Assembly (NCBI GenBank): GCA_943330855.2
Contig: CALQJI020000027.1
Span: 1 to 54,612, forward strand
DNA length: 54,612 nt
DNA from: Klebsiella pneumoniae
GTDB taxonomy: Bacteria; Verrucomicrobiota; Verrucomicrobiia; Limisphaerales; SXTU01
Direction: 5' to 3'
A program made the translations under genes and the position numbers. Numbering within the stretch: the first letter of the stretch is position 1; every line of letters begins with the position of its first letter. The notes below the pieces were generated by a model. The model was given only the letters and a program-made list of their open reading frames with translations, ran no database searches and was not told the origin of the DNA. Of the stretch, positions 35,519 to 45,069 are shown one piece after another.

Positions 35519-35544
35519 CGGATCATCAACCTGAACCTTTTCAG

Positions 35545-35928
35545 CCACATTAAGCCGAAAATCGAAGGCGTTACCATGGAGCACCACGAAGCCTCGCACC
35601 ATGGCCAGGACGAAGCGAAGATCGAAGAAGTCGAGTATCGTGTGTTCAACGAGTTTCTCACGAAAATACGAGGCTCCAGCGAAGGAAACGAATCGCTCCT
35701 CGATCGCACGATGGTCTTCCACGGTAGCAACCTGGGGAACGCCTCGGCGCACACTTCCCAGAACTTGCCGATCATCGTCGCCGGGGGTGGCTTCAAACAC
35801 GCTGGGCACGAGCTGTATGACAGCCAGAAAAATCGCCCGCTTTCAAACCTCTAAGTGCGGATGTTGCACCAGATGGGCATCGAGGTCGACAAGTTCGGCA
35901 CGAGCACGGGCGTGGTGAGTGACATCGG
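35545..35928 (+). pseudogene. 3' remnant of a third DUF1552 gene
   Basis: Reads GVTMEHHEASHHGQDEAKIE, then LLDRTMVFHGSNLGNASAHT, then NLPIIVAGGGFKHAGHELYD: the C-terminal third of a DUF1552 protein. An in-frame TAA at 35852 (after NRPLSNL, where an aromatic residue is usual) is followed in the same frame by VRMLHQMGIEVDKFGTSTGV to about 35928. The 5' two-thirds are missing. It is not a copy of either neighbouring DUF1552 gene, whose C termini differ. Confidence 0.8.
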
Positions 35929-35991
35929 ATGGTCCTGCGCTCAATCGCGCGGGTTTGGAAATCTGCGGAACACCTATATAAATTTGCATCC

Positions 35992-38415
35992 ATGCAGAAT
36001 CTGGCTCTTACACCCGCAACTTTCACACTGACTTTCACCCTGGCCCTGCTTGCAGGGGCGGCGTGGGCGGCGCCGGCTGAGGCTCTCGATCCGAAGGTGC
36101 AGGCTTACTTTGAACAGCACTGCCTGAAGTGCCACGACGCCAAGGTGCAGAAGGGCGACTTCCGCATCGACACGCTGAGCCCGAAGGTCGGTCACGGGAA
36201 CAACCCGCAATGGCTGGAGATCATGGAGCGCATTAGCTCCGGTGAGATGCCGCCGAAGAAGGAGAATAAACGCCCCAAGGCCGAGGAGAGCGCGCAGGTG
36301 GTCGAGTGGATCGCGGCGCGGATGAAGGAGGGTGAATCCGCCCGGCTCGCGGCTCGCGCGCGAGTCTCCTACAACCGGCTCACGCGGGAGGAATATGTGA
36401 ACACGGTGCGCGATCTCATCGGCGTGCAGTTCGATGCCGCCGATCCCGGCGGACTTCTGGAGGATGAGGATTGGCACGGCTTCGAGCGCATCGGTTCCGT
36501 CCTGAACCTGTCACCTTCGACGGTGGAAAAGTATTTCAACGCCGCAGAGATCGTCCTTGCCGAGGCTTATCCACCCGCGAAGCCCGCACCGATCGAATCG
36601 ACCTTCCGCGCGGTGAACGGAAAATCCGTCCCCGAACCCTACCGGGAAGAACTCGCCGCGCGGGGCCTGCTCGACAAGCTGCGTTTTGAGATGTGGCCGC
36701 GGGACAGTTTCATCGGATCGGCCCGGGAAAATCTGCCGGTCGCCGGCATCTACGAGATCAGCTACACCCTCAGCGGCCTGAAGCCGACCAATGGCCGGGC
36801 TCCTCGGCTCAAGGTGGTCGAGACGATTCTGGACCGGGTGCTCTTTGAGCAGGACATCGTCGCTCCCGAGGACAAGCCGGTGACGGTGACGTTTCAGGCG
36901 CATTTGCCGAAGGGGCGCCCGCAGCTCACGGTCTTCAATAGTGTGCCCGGTCCGTCGAACACGCCGCTCTCCGGTCGGCATGGTGCCAAGCCCTTTGTCA
37001 GCATCGCCGATGGGCGCAGCCCCTGGCAGATCAAGCTGACGGACGGGCAGGGCGCGCCCCGCTATCCGTTTCTGATCCTCGATTCGGTGTCGTGGAAGGG
37101 CCCCATCATTTCCACGCAGGAGCAGAGCCGCCGCGTCGAGTATTGGCCGAAGGAAGAGGCCAATCTGGATGCGGTGCGCGAGAGCCTGAGCCGCATGGCC
37201 CGCCGGGCTTTCCGGCGTCCGGCCACGCCGGATGAACTGGATGGATATGTGGGCATCGTGCGCGCGGAACTCGCGGCGAAGGAGAAGTTCAGCGATGCGG
37301 TGAAGGCCGGCATGCTGGCCATCCTGTGCTCGAAGAACTTTCTGTTCATCGCGGAGGGAGATGAGGACGCCAGCCGGAATGCTCTCAACGATTGGGAAAT
37401 CGCCTCCCGGCTTTCCTATCTCCTCTGGAGCACCATGCCGGATGACGAATTGTTCTCGCTGGCTGAGGCGGGCAAATTGCGCGACCGGGCCGAACTCCAG
37501 CGCCAGGTGGCGAGAATGCTGGGCGATTCCAGGGCGGCGCGTTTTGGCGATTCCTTCAGCCGGCAGTGGCTGCGTTTGCGCAAAGTCGGCATGTTCCAGC
37601 CGGACAAGAACCTCTACCCGGAATACGACAGCCATCTGGAGCAAAGCATGATCGCCGAGCCCAAGGCTTTCTTCCGTGAGGTGCTGCATGGCGGGCTCAC
37701 CCTGCGGGAGTTTTTGGATTCGGATTGGAGCATGATGAACCCTCGGCTGGCGAAGCACTACGGTTTGACCGCTCCGGAAGGGAAGGGGGATGAACCCCAG
37801 CGCATCTCCCTGCCCGCCGACAGCCAGCGGGGCGGCTTGCTGACGCAGGCGGCGATTCTTTCACTCACGTCGGATGGCACCCGGCACCGCCCGGTGCATC
37901 GCGGCGTATGGCTCTCCGAGGCCATTTTCGGCAAGTCGCCGCCGCCGCCGCCGGCCAATGTGGATCCCATCACTCCGAACCCCGTGGCCTCACCGAAGGC
38001 GACCCTGCGGATGAAGCTGGAAGCCCACATCAAGGATCCGAATTGCGCCGCCTGCCACGCGAGGATCGACCCGCTCGGCCTTGCCTTTGAAAACTACGAC
38101 GCCATCGGCCGCTGGCGCACCGTGGAGCAAACCGAAGGCTCGGGTGAAAACCCGCCGGTCAATCCCGCCGGCAAACTGCCCGACGGGCGTGCCTACCGGA
38201 CGCCTGAGGAATTCAAGAAGCTGCTGCTGGCGGACATGGACACCTTTACCGCGGCGTTCATCGAAAAACTCGCCACCTACGGCATGCGCCGCAGCATGTC
38301 CTTCGGAGATCGGGACGCCCTGAAAGCCATCGCCGCCGCCAGCAAAGCAAAGGACTATCGTCTGCGCGATATCGTCGAGGCGTTCGTGTGTTCCGAACTT
38401 TTCCAATCCCGCTAA
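35992..38415 (+). CDS. DUF1587/DUF1595/DUF1592/DUF1588/DUF1585 di-haem exported protein
   Basis: 807 residues from the ATG at 35992, which starts the signal peptide ([20 protein letters not shown], then AGAAWAA); the open frame reaches 35929. PSCyt1 haem site C44-L-K-C47-H48. DUF1587 ([19 protein letters not shown]), a beta-rich carbohydrate-binding-like insert (about 200-380), DUF1595 ([19 protein letters not shown]), DUF1592 ([40 protein letters not shown]), DUF1588 ([18 protein letters not shown]) with a second haem motif C685-A-A-C688-H689 and [13 protein letters not shown], and DUF1585 ([13 protein letters not shown]). This is the full-length architecture of the family. It is followed by its DUF1552 partner 22 bp downstream. 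Confidence 0.92.
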   Translation: MQNLALTPATFTLTFTLALLAGAAWAAPAEALDPKVQAYFEQHCLKCHDAKVQKGDFRIDTLSPKVGHGNNPQWLEIMERISSGEMPPKKENKRPKAEESAQVVEWIAARMKEGESARLAARARVSYNRLTREEYVNTVRDLIGVQFDAADPGGLLEDEDWHGFERIGSVLNLSPSTVEKYFNAAEIVLAEAYPPAKPAPIESTFRAVNGKSVPEPYREELAARGLLDKLRFEMWPRDSFIGSARENLPVAGIYEISYTLSGLKPTNGRAPRLKVVETILDRVLFEQDIVAPEDKPVTVTFQAHLPKGRPQLTVFNSVPGPSNTPLSGRHGAKPFVSIADGRSPWQIKLTDGQGAPRYPFLILDSVSWKGPIISTQEQSRRVEYWPKEEANLDAVRESLSRMARRAFRRPATPDELDGYVGIVRAELAAKEKFSDAVKAGMLAILCSKNFLFIAEGDEDASRNALNDWEIASRLSYLLWSTMPDDELFSLAEAGKLRDRAELQRQVARMLGDSRAARFGDSFSRQWLRLRKVGMFQPDKNLYPEYDSHLEQSMIAEPKAFFREVLHGGLTLREFLDSDWSMMNPRLAKHYGLTAPEGKGDEPQRISLPADSQRGGLLTQAAILSLTSDGTRHRPVHRGVWLSEAIFGKSPPPPPANVDPITPNPVASPKATLRMKLEAHIKDPNCAACHARIDPLGLAFENYDAIGRWRTVEQTEGSGENPPVNPAGKLPDGRAYRTPEEFKKLLLADMDTFTAAFIEKLATYGMRRSMSFGDRDALKAIAAASKAKDYRLRDIVEAFVCSELFQSR

Positions 38416-38437
38416 TCAATCCCAATATCCAAACACC

Positions 38438-39799
38438 ATGAGCAACCTCAATCTCAACAAATGGCAAATCAGCCGCCGCCAGATGCTGCGCGGCCTCGGC
38501 GCGTGCATCTCGCTTCCTTACCTGGATGCCATGGCGGCTCAACCCGCACCGTCGAAGCCGAAGCGCAGCGTGTTTCTTTATATCCCGAATGGGGTCAACA
38601 CCCTGACCTGGCAGATCGAGAAAGCGGGCAAGGATTTCCAGTTTACCAAGACTCTGGAATCGCTGGAAAGGCACCGCGCCGATGTCACGCCCATCAGCGG
38701 CCTGCACCACCCGATGGCGCTGGGCAAGCACCACAACTGCGAAAGAGTCTGGCTCACCGGCGCAAACGTGCCCAGTGATGGCGGTGCCTTCCGCAACAGC
38801 GTCTCCGCCGACCAACTCATGGCCGAGGTGCAGGGTGCAGCCACGCGTTACTCTTCCCTCGAAATGGCGATCGAAGGGCACTCGCTCGCCTATTCGCGCG
38901 ACGGCATCCAGCTCCCCGCCGAGCGGAACACCCAGACGATTTTCAACCTGCTCTTCGGCGTCGAAAAGGACAGCAAAGAGACCATTCGCCGCCGGCTGAG
39001 CCGCCGTGGCAGCATTCTTGACCTCGTCGCTGGGGAAGCAAAACGCGTCACCAAGAAGCTCGGCAGTGAGGACCGGACGAAGCTCGACGATTACCTCACC
39101 GCAGTGCGCCAGGTCGAGGAGCGCACCCAGCGCGCCGACGAATGGCTGAATGTCCCCAAGCCCAAACTCGCCGCCGCCGACAGCGGTAACCTCAGCCGCA
39201 AGCTCGATTTCAAGAGCGTGGCCGCCTACCATCGGCTCTTTTTCGATCTCATGGTCATGGCCCTGCGCACCGACTCCACCCGCGTCATCACCTGCATGAT
39301 CTGCAGCGAGGCCAATGGCGGTGCCATCCCCGACATCGGCATCTCACAGACCCGCCACGGCCTTTCCCACCACAATGGCGATCCCGAGCAACTCCGCAGA
39401 CTTACCCAGACGGACGCCTTCCTCGTCGAGCAGTTCAGCTACTTCCTCGACCAACTCAAGACGCATCAGGAGGAAGGCAACAGCCTCCTCGACACCACGC
39501 AGGTCCTCTGGGGCAGCGGCATGGCCTATGGCCACAGCCACGGCAATGCCAACCTGCCCACCCTCCTCGCCGGAGGCCGCGCGCTCGGCTACCGGCATGG
39601 CCAGCACGTCGACTTCAACCTACCGAAGATCGGCCAATACAACGTCGCAGACGCCACCAGCCACTACAAGGTCTGCTCGCGTCCCGTCGATAGCGACGCC
39701 CGCTTGAGCAATCTGCTGCTCACCATGCTGCAACGCGTCGAGGTAAAGGCCGAGCAGTTCCAAGACAGCGTCCGGCCCGTCTCGGAAGTGGTCGCGTAA
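38438..39799 (+). CDS. DUF1552 domain protein, Tat-exported (second copy)
   Basis: 453 residues. Twin-arginine signal ([20 protein letters not shown]). Typical family path: [42 protein letters not shown], a conserved [36 protein letters not shown], and near the end [37 protein letters not shown]. It differs markedly from the DUF1552 protein at 31719, so the two pairs are not a recent tandem duplication. Function unknown; partner of the upstream di-haem protein. Confidence 0.9.
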   Translation: MSNLNLNKWQISRRQMLRGLGACISLPYLDAMAAQPAPSKPKRSVFLYIPNGVNTLTWQIEKAGKDFQFTKTLESLERHRADVTPISGLHHPMALGKHHNCERVWLTGANVPSDGGAFRNSVSADQLMAEVQGAATRYSSLEMAIEGHSLAYSRDGIQLPAERNTQTIFNLLFGVEKDSKETIRRRLSRRGSILDLVAGEAKRVTKKLGSEDRTKLDDYLTAVRQVEERTQRADEWLNVPKPKLAAADSGNLSRKLDFKSVAAYHRLFFDLMVMALRTDSTRVITCMICSEANGGAIPDIGISQTRHGLSHHNGDPEQLRRLTQTDAFLVEQFSYFLDQLKTHQEEGNSLLDTTQVLWGSGMAYGHSHGNANLPTLLAGGRALGYRHGQHVDFNLPKIGQYNVADATSHYKVCSRPVDSDARLSNLLLTMLQRVEVKAEQFQDSVRPVSEVVA

Positions 39800-39834
39800 G
39801 ACCGCAGGAATCCATCGCACCCCGATATTGTCCC

Positions 39835-41070
39835 ATGCGCTTGCCCCTTGCCCTCTGTCTCGTGGCGTTCCTCTCGGCCCGCGCCGAATCTCCAACAAAA
39901 TTCCGCACCGACGCGGATGGCTCCTACACCGCGGAGGATCTCAAGAAGCTGGCGGGAAAAGAAAAAGCCAGCGTCCTCCAATGGCATCAGCTCATCGACG
40001 GGGCGTTTCCGCCTCCCGGGTCCGGCCATGCGATTTCTGGTGAGCTGATTCGTGTCGACCATCTGGAGCGCCGGTTCCATCTCCGCGTGGACCGCGACGA
40101 TTCCCAGGGAGCCGGGAATCTCGACCTGCCCATCGACGCCACCATGCTGCCCTACGGCTCCATCGGCTATCACGGCGCGCCCGCCGCGTTGCAGGACATC
40201 CCGCTCGGCACTCATCTGCGCGGCGTCTTTTACCACCGATCTCCCAACGACAAGACCCCGCCGCTGGCAAACCACAACCTGCATGGCCGCCAATCGAAGG
40301 AGGTTGACTTCAACCGATGCCTCCGCCTCGAAGACGACTTCACCCACCACCAGCGCGCGTCCCAGCTCTGGAAGATCGAATCAGTTGACCCCAAAGGGAT
40401 GAAACTGACCGCGCGCCTGCATCAAGGCAATCAACCCATCGGCGAACCCAAAACCTTCGACCTGCAGCAGAGCACCGTGGTCCGACAGGGGCGCGGTGTG
40501 GCAGAACTCAATGCCTTGAAACCGGGCCAGCGCGTGTTGTTCAGTCTCACCTGGGCCACGTTGTTCGGTCCTGGCCGCCTGCTTGAGATCTGGCTGGATG
40601 ACGAGAGCCGCCAACTCACCACCGCGCAGCAAACCAAGCGTCACCACGACCACATCCGCGAACGCGGCCTGCCAGGGTGGATCGAAGCCGCCGATGACGC
40701 CGCCGAAGTGGTCACCATCACCTTTTTCGACACCTTCGATCCCGCCCTCTTCGAGGATCTGAAACTGGTGCACGAAGCCACCATCGGATGGCCTTTGACC
40801 AAAGAACCCAAAGACCCAAAAGCGCCCAAAGGCACCATCGCCGTCGCCCGCGAGTCCCTGCTGATGTATGATCCCAACAACGACCGGCACGGCGGCAGCA
40901 TCCTCAAGACCGAAAAGCTGCCGCCACGACCCGGCGACAGCGGCGTGCGCATCCAGGTGCAATGCGACATCCTTCTGGAAGGCTACCGTCCCCGCCGCAT
41001 CGTCCGTTTTTTCCCCGCCGCATGGCCGGCCAAGTTCCCGCCGCTGGAAGAGCGCATCCAGAGTTTTTAG
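39835..41070 (+). CDS. Exported protein of unknown function
   Basis: 411 residues with a short signal peptide (MRLPLALCLVAFLSARAES). I do not recognise a domain. It looks soluble: DADGSYTAEDLKKLAGKEKA near the start, then beta-rich segments (HLRVDRDDSQGAGNLDLPID, LPYGSIGYHG, GTHLRGVFYH) that read like a nucleic-acid- or sugar-binding barrel, and a repeat of similar character at LKPGQRVLFSLTWATLFG. There is no lipobox or membrane anchor. It follows the second DUF1592/DUF1552 pair by 35 bp and probably shares its transcript; the phylum often places such proteins beside DUF1552. Confidence 0.7.
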   Translation: MRLPLALCLVAFLSARAESPTKFRTDADGSYTAEDLKKLAGKEKASVLQWHQLIDGAFPPPGSGHAISGELIRVDHLERRFHLRVDRDDSQGAGNLDLPIDATMLPYGSIGYHGAPAALQDIPLGTHLRGVFYHRSPNDKTPPLANHNLHGRQSKEVDFNRCLRLEDDFTHHQRASQLWKIESVDPKGMKLTARLHQGNQPIGEPKTFDLQQSTVVRQGRGVAELNALKPGQRVLFSLTWATLFGPGRLLEIWLDDESRQLTTAQQTKRHHDHIRERGLPGWIEAADDAAEVVTITFFDTFDPALFEDLKLVHEATIGWPLTKEPKDPKAPKGTIAVARESLLMYDPNNDRHGGSILKTEKLPPRPGDSGVRIQVQCDILLEGYRPRRIVRFFPAAWPAKFPPLEERIQSF

Positions 41071-41176
41071 AGGCACCACCCCTCGTGCTTGCCATGCACA
41101 CAGCTCGTTACGCAGAGCGATGACGGCTACTTTTCTCATGCTGCGCAGCGTCGACCGCGGCGTTCGGGCTCAACCT

Positions 41177-41470
41177 TGTAAACGCCGGTCGAAAAGTGCG
41201 GCGGGTGGCACTCGAAAAGTGAGACACCTTCCAATTCGAAGTCAACGGTTTTTGGGCTGGGAGGTCAAGTCCGGGAAGTTCGCCGCGAGGTAGAACGAGC
41301 AGGAGGGCGAGCGGCGAGCCCCCAGCTCGCGCCCTCCTGCGGTCAAAGGTTCGTTTGACTCACTTCCGCTTCAGCCGCCCCTTGGCATCTTGCAGCCGGT
41401 AGCTCTGGCCGTTGGCTTCCAGGATGTGTACCCGGTGCGTAAGTCGGTCCAGCAACGCGCTCGCTGCCCA
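41177..41470 (-). mobile_element. istB-side end of an IS21-like element
   Basis: The terminus reads TGTAAACGCCGGTCGAAAAG on the plus strand, with a second GAAAAGTG repeat (CTCGAAAAGTGAGACACC). It matches 54466-54612 closely over about 145 bp. An imperfect stem (GCAGGAGGGCGAG at 41299 with GCTCGCGCCCTCCTGC at 41325) lies between the istB stop and the end and may be the element's terminator. The istB tail on the minus strand is at 41360-41470, where the element is cut off. Confidence 0.75.
41360..41470 (-). pseudogene. istB: istB 3' tail
   Basis: The minus strand reads SALLDRLTHRVHILEANGQS, then YRLQDAKGRLKRK and a TGA: the C-terminal helix-strand of an IstB ATPase. Only about 36 codons remain. 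The upstream boundary is at 41470, next to an unrelated FG-GAP remnant. It differs from the istB piece at 34491 (which ends LVHNAYRIELKGES), so two IS21 subfamilies are represented. Confidence 0.75.
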
Positions 41471-41481
41471 TGGGAGATAGT

Positions 41482-41760
41482 TTACCTTTGAGAGTGGTTG
41501 CGAATCAGGCACAGCGGGCCGTTCACTTTGGTTTTGGTGATGAGCACTGTGGTTCCATAGCTCAAAGATCCCGGCGAGAAGTCATAATAGGCTCCGATCA
41601 GCACGTCCTCCACGCCGTCCCCGTCGAAGTCGCCCCAGCCTGCGATCCAAAACGTGACCTTCCCGTCTTCCCCGTCGATGACGAGCCTCTCCCGAAGGGC
41701 CTTGACGATCTTTGCCGATGGGTCAGCCCAGCCAGTTTTTCCGGGTATTCGGGGAACTTA
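41482..41760 (-). pseudogene. FG-GAP/VCBS repeat remnant
   Basis: A minus-strand open stretch ending in TAA at 41482-41484 reads KTGWADPSAKIVKALRE, then VTFWIAGWGDFDGDGVEDVL followed by IGAYYDFSPG. D-F-D-G-D-G-V-E-D-V-L-I-G is a classic FG-GAP calcium-binding blade motif. No start codon or upstream blades remain (a stop is in frame near 41765). Probably the tail of an exported propeller protein. The following 41761-42153 shows no gene I can support. Confidence 0.55.
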
Positions 41761-42153
41761 GTGGGTAGAAACCCGAGAAAGCAGCTTTTAGAGGGGAAAA
41801 CAGGTCAGCTTGTTCTCCGGCTCTGCGCGGAACCCGCTGGGTTGAGGGGTCGCCTGGGAACTGCTCCATTCATGCGCTTACCGTGCATTGCGAGGCGTTG
41901 TGGCGTGCTGCGGGCGGGTTTGAAGGCCGCGCTTCAACGTCCAGAGCCGCTTCCATTGGGTGGTTTAGGGTCTCCATGTTAGCCACTAAAGTCCCCGAAG
42001 GAGCCATTGTTTGCATGACCGAACCAAAAGGCAAGCGGGCTGCGTGTGTCATTGGTTACCATCATGCGGGCGTCACTGAAAGCGGGGTCAACTCCTGTGG
42101 CAGCGAGCGGATTCGTTGAACCTACGCCGGGCACCTTCCACCCGATTGCTGCT

Positions 42154-43002
42154 TCACTTCTGCTGCTTCTGCGCCGTCTCCTGAAAGGCTTTGTGCCGGT
42201 TCTCCACGTAGGCCCGATAGCCCTCGGGGTCCACGAATGGATTGGTCTTTGGTTCCTTCTGAAGCCGGGCGAATTTCGCCTCCATCCCATAGTAGTTGCC
42301 ATGCGCTCCCAGAAAAATATCGCAGGGCAACGACTTGAGCAGGCGGAAGGTCTTGGCGAAATCGTCGGCGATTTCCGGGTAGTCGCGGTTGGTGATCAGT
42401 TGATAGCCGGCGTTCACATTTGGGCTGCCGATCACGACGACGTTCCGCAGCTTGCCGCCATCGGCCGCCTGCATGGTCCAGGTCGTGCAACCGCGAGTGT
42501 GCCCCGGGGTGTGGCGGGCCCTCAGCGTGGCCTCGCCGAGCGCCACGACGTCACCATCCTTGAGCACCCGATCCACCGCGCACGGCTTCCATCCTTCGCT
42601 GTAAAGATACTGGCCCTTGCCACCGCTGGCGATCACCTGGGCATCCCCCGCCATCACCTCGACGCGAGCCCCCCCCGTCAGTTCCTTGATGAGCGCGTGG
42701 CCCGCGACGTGGTCGGAATGGGCGTGGCTGGCCAGGAGAATCTTGATGTCGGTGAACTTGAACCCGAGCTTCTCGACGTTCCCCCGGATGATGGGCACCG
42801 TTCGCTCGAAGCTCGAATTGATCAGGATGTGTCCCTTGCTGGTGGTGACTAGGTAGGACGCGAGGCCCTTGGAGCCGACGTAGTAGAGCTGGTCGGCGAT
42901 CCGGTGCGGAGGAAACGGCTCATCCCAGTCGCTTTGCGCGGTGAGCGGACGAACAGCGGCGAGGGACAACAACAGGATCGAAAGCCAGTGGGTGAGCTTC
43001 AC
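42154..43002 (-). CDS. Subclass B3-type metallo-beta-lactamase
   Basis: 282 residues from a GTG at 43002, chosen because it begins the signal peptide (KLTHWLSILLLSLAAVRPLT, cut after AQ); the open frame runs 63 codons further upstream without good coding character. Zinc ligands in family order: H93-A-H95-S-D97-H98 (H116/H118/D120/H121 in standard numbering), H168 in HTPGHTRG (H196), S193 in VIGSPNVNAGYQL (S221) and H234 in LGAHGNYYG (H263). D97/H98/H234 and H93/H95/H168 make up the two B3 zinc sites. Length and spacing fit a periplasmic B3 enzyme such as environmental L1/BJP-type proteins. Beta-lactam hydrolysis is likely but untested, and lactonase-like activity is possible. No regulator is adjacent. 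Confidence 0.88.
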   Translation of the reverse strand: MKLTHWLSILLLSLAAVRPLTAQSDWDEPFPPHRIADQLYYVGSKGLASYLVTTSKGHILINSSFERTVPIIRGNVEKLGFKFTDIKILLASHAHSDHVAGHALIKELTGGARVEVMAGDAQVIASGGKGQYLYSEGWKPCAVDRVLKDGDVVALGEATLRARHTPGHTRGCTTWTMQAADGGKLRNVVVIGSPNVNAGYQLITNRDYPEIADDFAKTFRLLKSLPCDIFLGAHGNYYGMEAKFARLQKEPKTNPFVDPEGYRAYVENRHKAFQETAQKQQK

Positions 43003-43061
43003 GCCGGCGAGGGTAGGGAGAGGTGGGTCAAATTCAACCACTCTCTCTCCAAGCCAGCCGG

Positions 43062-43200
43062 TCACGATGGCGCGACCATGGCGCCAATCGTCTCCAGTGC
43101 ATTTCCCTCCAGCCGGTTGTTGATGTAGGTGAACGCCTGCTTGGACTTCTGCTTTGCCTGCTTCACCAGTTCGGCACTGGCACGCCTGCACCGCTCTCCA
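43062..43200 (-). pseudogene. Possible DUF72 C-terminal remnant
   Basis: The minus strand reads ASAELVKQAKQKSKQAFTYI, then NNRLEGNALETIGAMVAP and a stop at 43062-43064. F-x-Y-x-N-N-x-x-x-G-N-A is the end of DUF72 proteins. Only about 45 codons remain between the beta-lactamase and kdgK genes, and there is no start. Short, hence tentative. Confidence 0.4.
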
Positions 43201-43228
43201 CCAGAGGATGGGGGAGAGCGTCAGATGG

Positions 43229-44278
43229 TTACCGCTTCACCCGACCTGTGGCCGCACCGTTCATGAGGGCTTCGATTTCGTCGCGAGTGCTGTAGTTGAA
43301 ATCTCCTTCGATGGAGTGGGCAAGGCAGCCGGCGGCGGTGGCGAAGCTGATGGCGCGGTGGGGCGCGGCAAGCTCGGGGGTCGTCAGCGCGTGGATCAGC
43401 CCGGCGGTGAAGGCGTCGCCAGCACCAAGCCGGTCCACGATGTTGATGATCGGATACAGGCGGCCCTTTTCCGGGGCGTGGCTGACCTGGTCGGTGGACT
43501 TGTCGTAGAGCAGTCCACCGAAGTTGTTGTGGGTGGCGGAGAGGCCTTCACGCAGGGTCATGGCGACGCGCTGAATGCGGGGGAATTGTTTCGCAATCTG
43601 GCGAGCTAGGTCTTCCAACAAATCGGTGCCGGGAAGGCCGAGCATCGCTTCGGCATCCTCACGACCGCCAATAAACATATCCACGAACGGCATCAACTCC
43701 CGCATGGTGCGGGTGGCGAGTTCACGCGGCGGCAGCGGCGGCTCCCATTGCCAGAGCTTGCTGCGGTAATTCATGTCGCAGGCCACTTTCACTCCGTGTT
43801 CGGTGGCTTCGCGCAGGGCGGTGCGGGCCACTTCGGCGGCGTTGCGCGAGATGGCGGGTGTGATGCCGGAGATGATGAACCATTCCGCTCCGTCGAAGAT
43901 GGCGGGCCAGTCGTAGGCGCTCGCGGGCGTGATCGCCACGGCGGCACCTTCACGATCATAGATCACGTTTCCGGGGCGCTGGTTGGCACCGGCTTCGAGG
44001 AAATACAAGCCAAGCCGGCCCTGCGGCGTGCGCAGGATGTGGCGCGTGTCCACGTTCAAGGAGCGCAGGTCGGCCACGCAGGCGTCGGCGATGGCGTGCC
44101 CGGGCAAGGCGGTCACGAACGAAGCGTCACCACCGAGATACGCGATGGAGGCGGCAATCGAAGCCTCCGCCCCGGCAAAGGTGATGTCCAGCGTCCCGGG
44201 CATCGCCTGCTGGAAGCGCTTGAAGCCGGGCGCGGCCAGGCGGCCCATGATCTCGCCAAACGTCACGACGCGGCTCAT
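43229..44278 (-). CDS. kdgK: 2-keto-3-deoxygluconate kinase (PfkB family)
   Basis: 349 residues from the ATG at 44278 (MSRVVTFGEIMGRLAAPG), chosen over upstream in-frame starts because the family N terminus begins here. Ribokinase/PfkB features: TFAGAEASIAASIAYLGG (substrate-binding Gly-rich region), RLGLYFLEAGANQRP, DMNYRSKLWQ (the D-x-N-x-R typical of KDG kinases) and DRLGAGDAFTAGLIHAL with the catalytic base D288. It phosphorylates 2-keto-3-deoxygluconate to KDPG in the cytoplasm. The start overlaps the eda stop by four bases, so the two form a coupled operon read eda then kdgK. Confidence 0.88.
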   Translation of the reverse strand: MSRVVTFGEIMGRLAAPGFKRFQQAMPGTLDITFAGAEASIAASIAYLGGDASFVTALPGHAIADACVADLRSLNVDTRHILRTPQGRLGLYFLEAGANQRPGNVIYDREGAAVAITPASAYDWPAIFDGAEWFIISGITPAISRNAAEVARTALREATEHGVKVACDMNYRSKLWQWEPPLPPRELATRTMRELMPFVDMFIGGREDAEAMLGLPGTDLLEDLARQIAKQFPRIQRVAMTLREGLSATHNNFGGLLYDKSTDQVSHAPEKGRLYPIINIVDRLGAGDAFTAGLIHALTTPELAAPHRAISFATAAGCLAHSIEGDFNYSTRDEIEALMNGAATGRVKR

Positions 44279-44955
44279 GCGGCACCTCCACGCACCCGTT
44301 TCACGATGGCCGATACCGCGCTCGCATTGGCCGTGATGGCAGCCCAGTCCTGACGTTGAATCAGCTCCCGCGGCGCCAGCCATGAGCCACCGAGCGCATG
44401 CACCGCCGGCTCCTTCAAATACAGCGCCGCATTTCCCGCCGTCACGCCGCCAAGCGGGATGTATTTCACGCCGAGGTGTGCGTAGGGCGCGGCGATGGCG
44501 CGCAGATACGCGAGCCCGCCGCACGGTTCGGAGGGAAAGAACTTCAGCAGGCGGCAGCCCTGTTCGAGGGCGAGTTCAATGTCTGTGGGTGTGCAGATGC
44601 CAGGCGCAAATGGCAGCCCCAGACGCTGCGCTTCGGCCACCACCCTGGGATTCATGCCGGGAGCCACGCCAAACGCCGCCCCGGCGGTCTTGACTTCACT
44701 CACCTGCTGCGGCGTGAGGATGGTGCCGACGCCCACGACCATCTCCGGCACTTCGGTAAAGATGCAGCGTAGCGCAGCCATCGCCACGGGGGTGCGCAAG
44801 GTCAGTTCGATGCAGTCCACGCCGCCGGCGAGCAAAGCTCTGGCCACCGGCACGGCGTCGTCTGCCGCATCGATCGTGAGCACGGCAATGACGCCGGAGC
44901 GGTGAAGCTGTTGGTGAAGCGTCTGGGAAGTTGGGCCGTTGGTCGCGTCGGTCAT
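44275..44955 (-). CDS. eda: KDPG/KHG aldolase
   Basis: 226 residues from the ATG at 44955 (a GTG at 44958 is one codon earlier). Class I TIM-barrel aldolase: E50 in IELTLRTP, VVGVGTILTP, and the Schiff-base lysine K138 in LLKFFPSE, then YIPLGGV. It splits KDPG to pyruvate and glyceraldehyde 3-phosphate, the step after the kinase encoded immediately downstream. Together they form the lower Entner-Doudoroff branch used for gluconate and uronate catabolism. The pair is consistent with the lyase-like and sulfatase genes elsewhere in the window, though they are not physically linked. Confidence 0.92.
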   Translation of the reverse strand: MTDATNGPTSQTLHQQLHRSGVIAVLTIDAADDAVPVARALLAGGVDCIELTLRTPVAMAALRCIFTEVPEMVVGVGTILTPQQVSEVKTAGAAFGVAPGMNPRVVAEAQRLGLPFAPGICTPTDIELALEQGCRLLKFFPSEPCGGLAYLRAIAAPYAHLGVKYIPLGGVTAGNAALYLKEPAVHALGGSWLAPRELIQRQDWAAITANASAVSAIVKRVRGGAA

Positions 44956-45069
44956 CACGTCACGATGGTGCGATGAAAGGCATCAGGGCTTCAAGGTTCG
45001 CGCTGCTTCGAGGCATGAGCGTTGAGTTGTAAACCAGGCCCCAGTCTAGACTGTCTCACTGGGCGTGGA

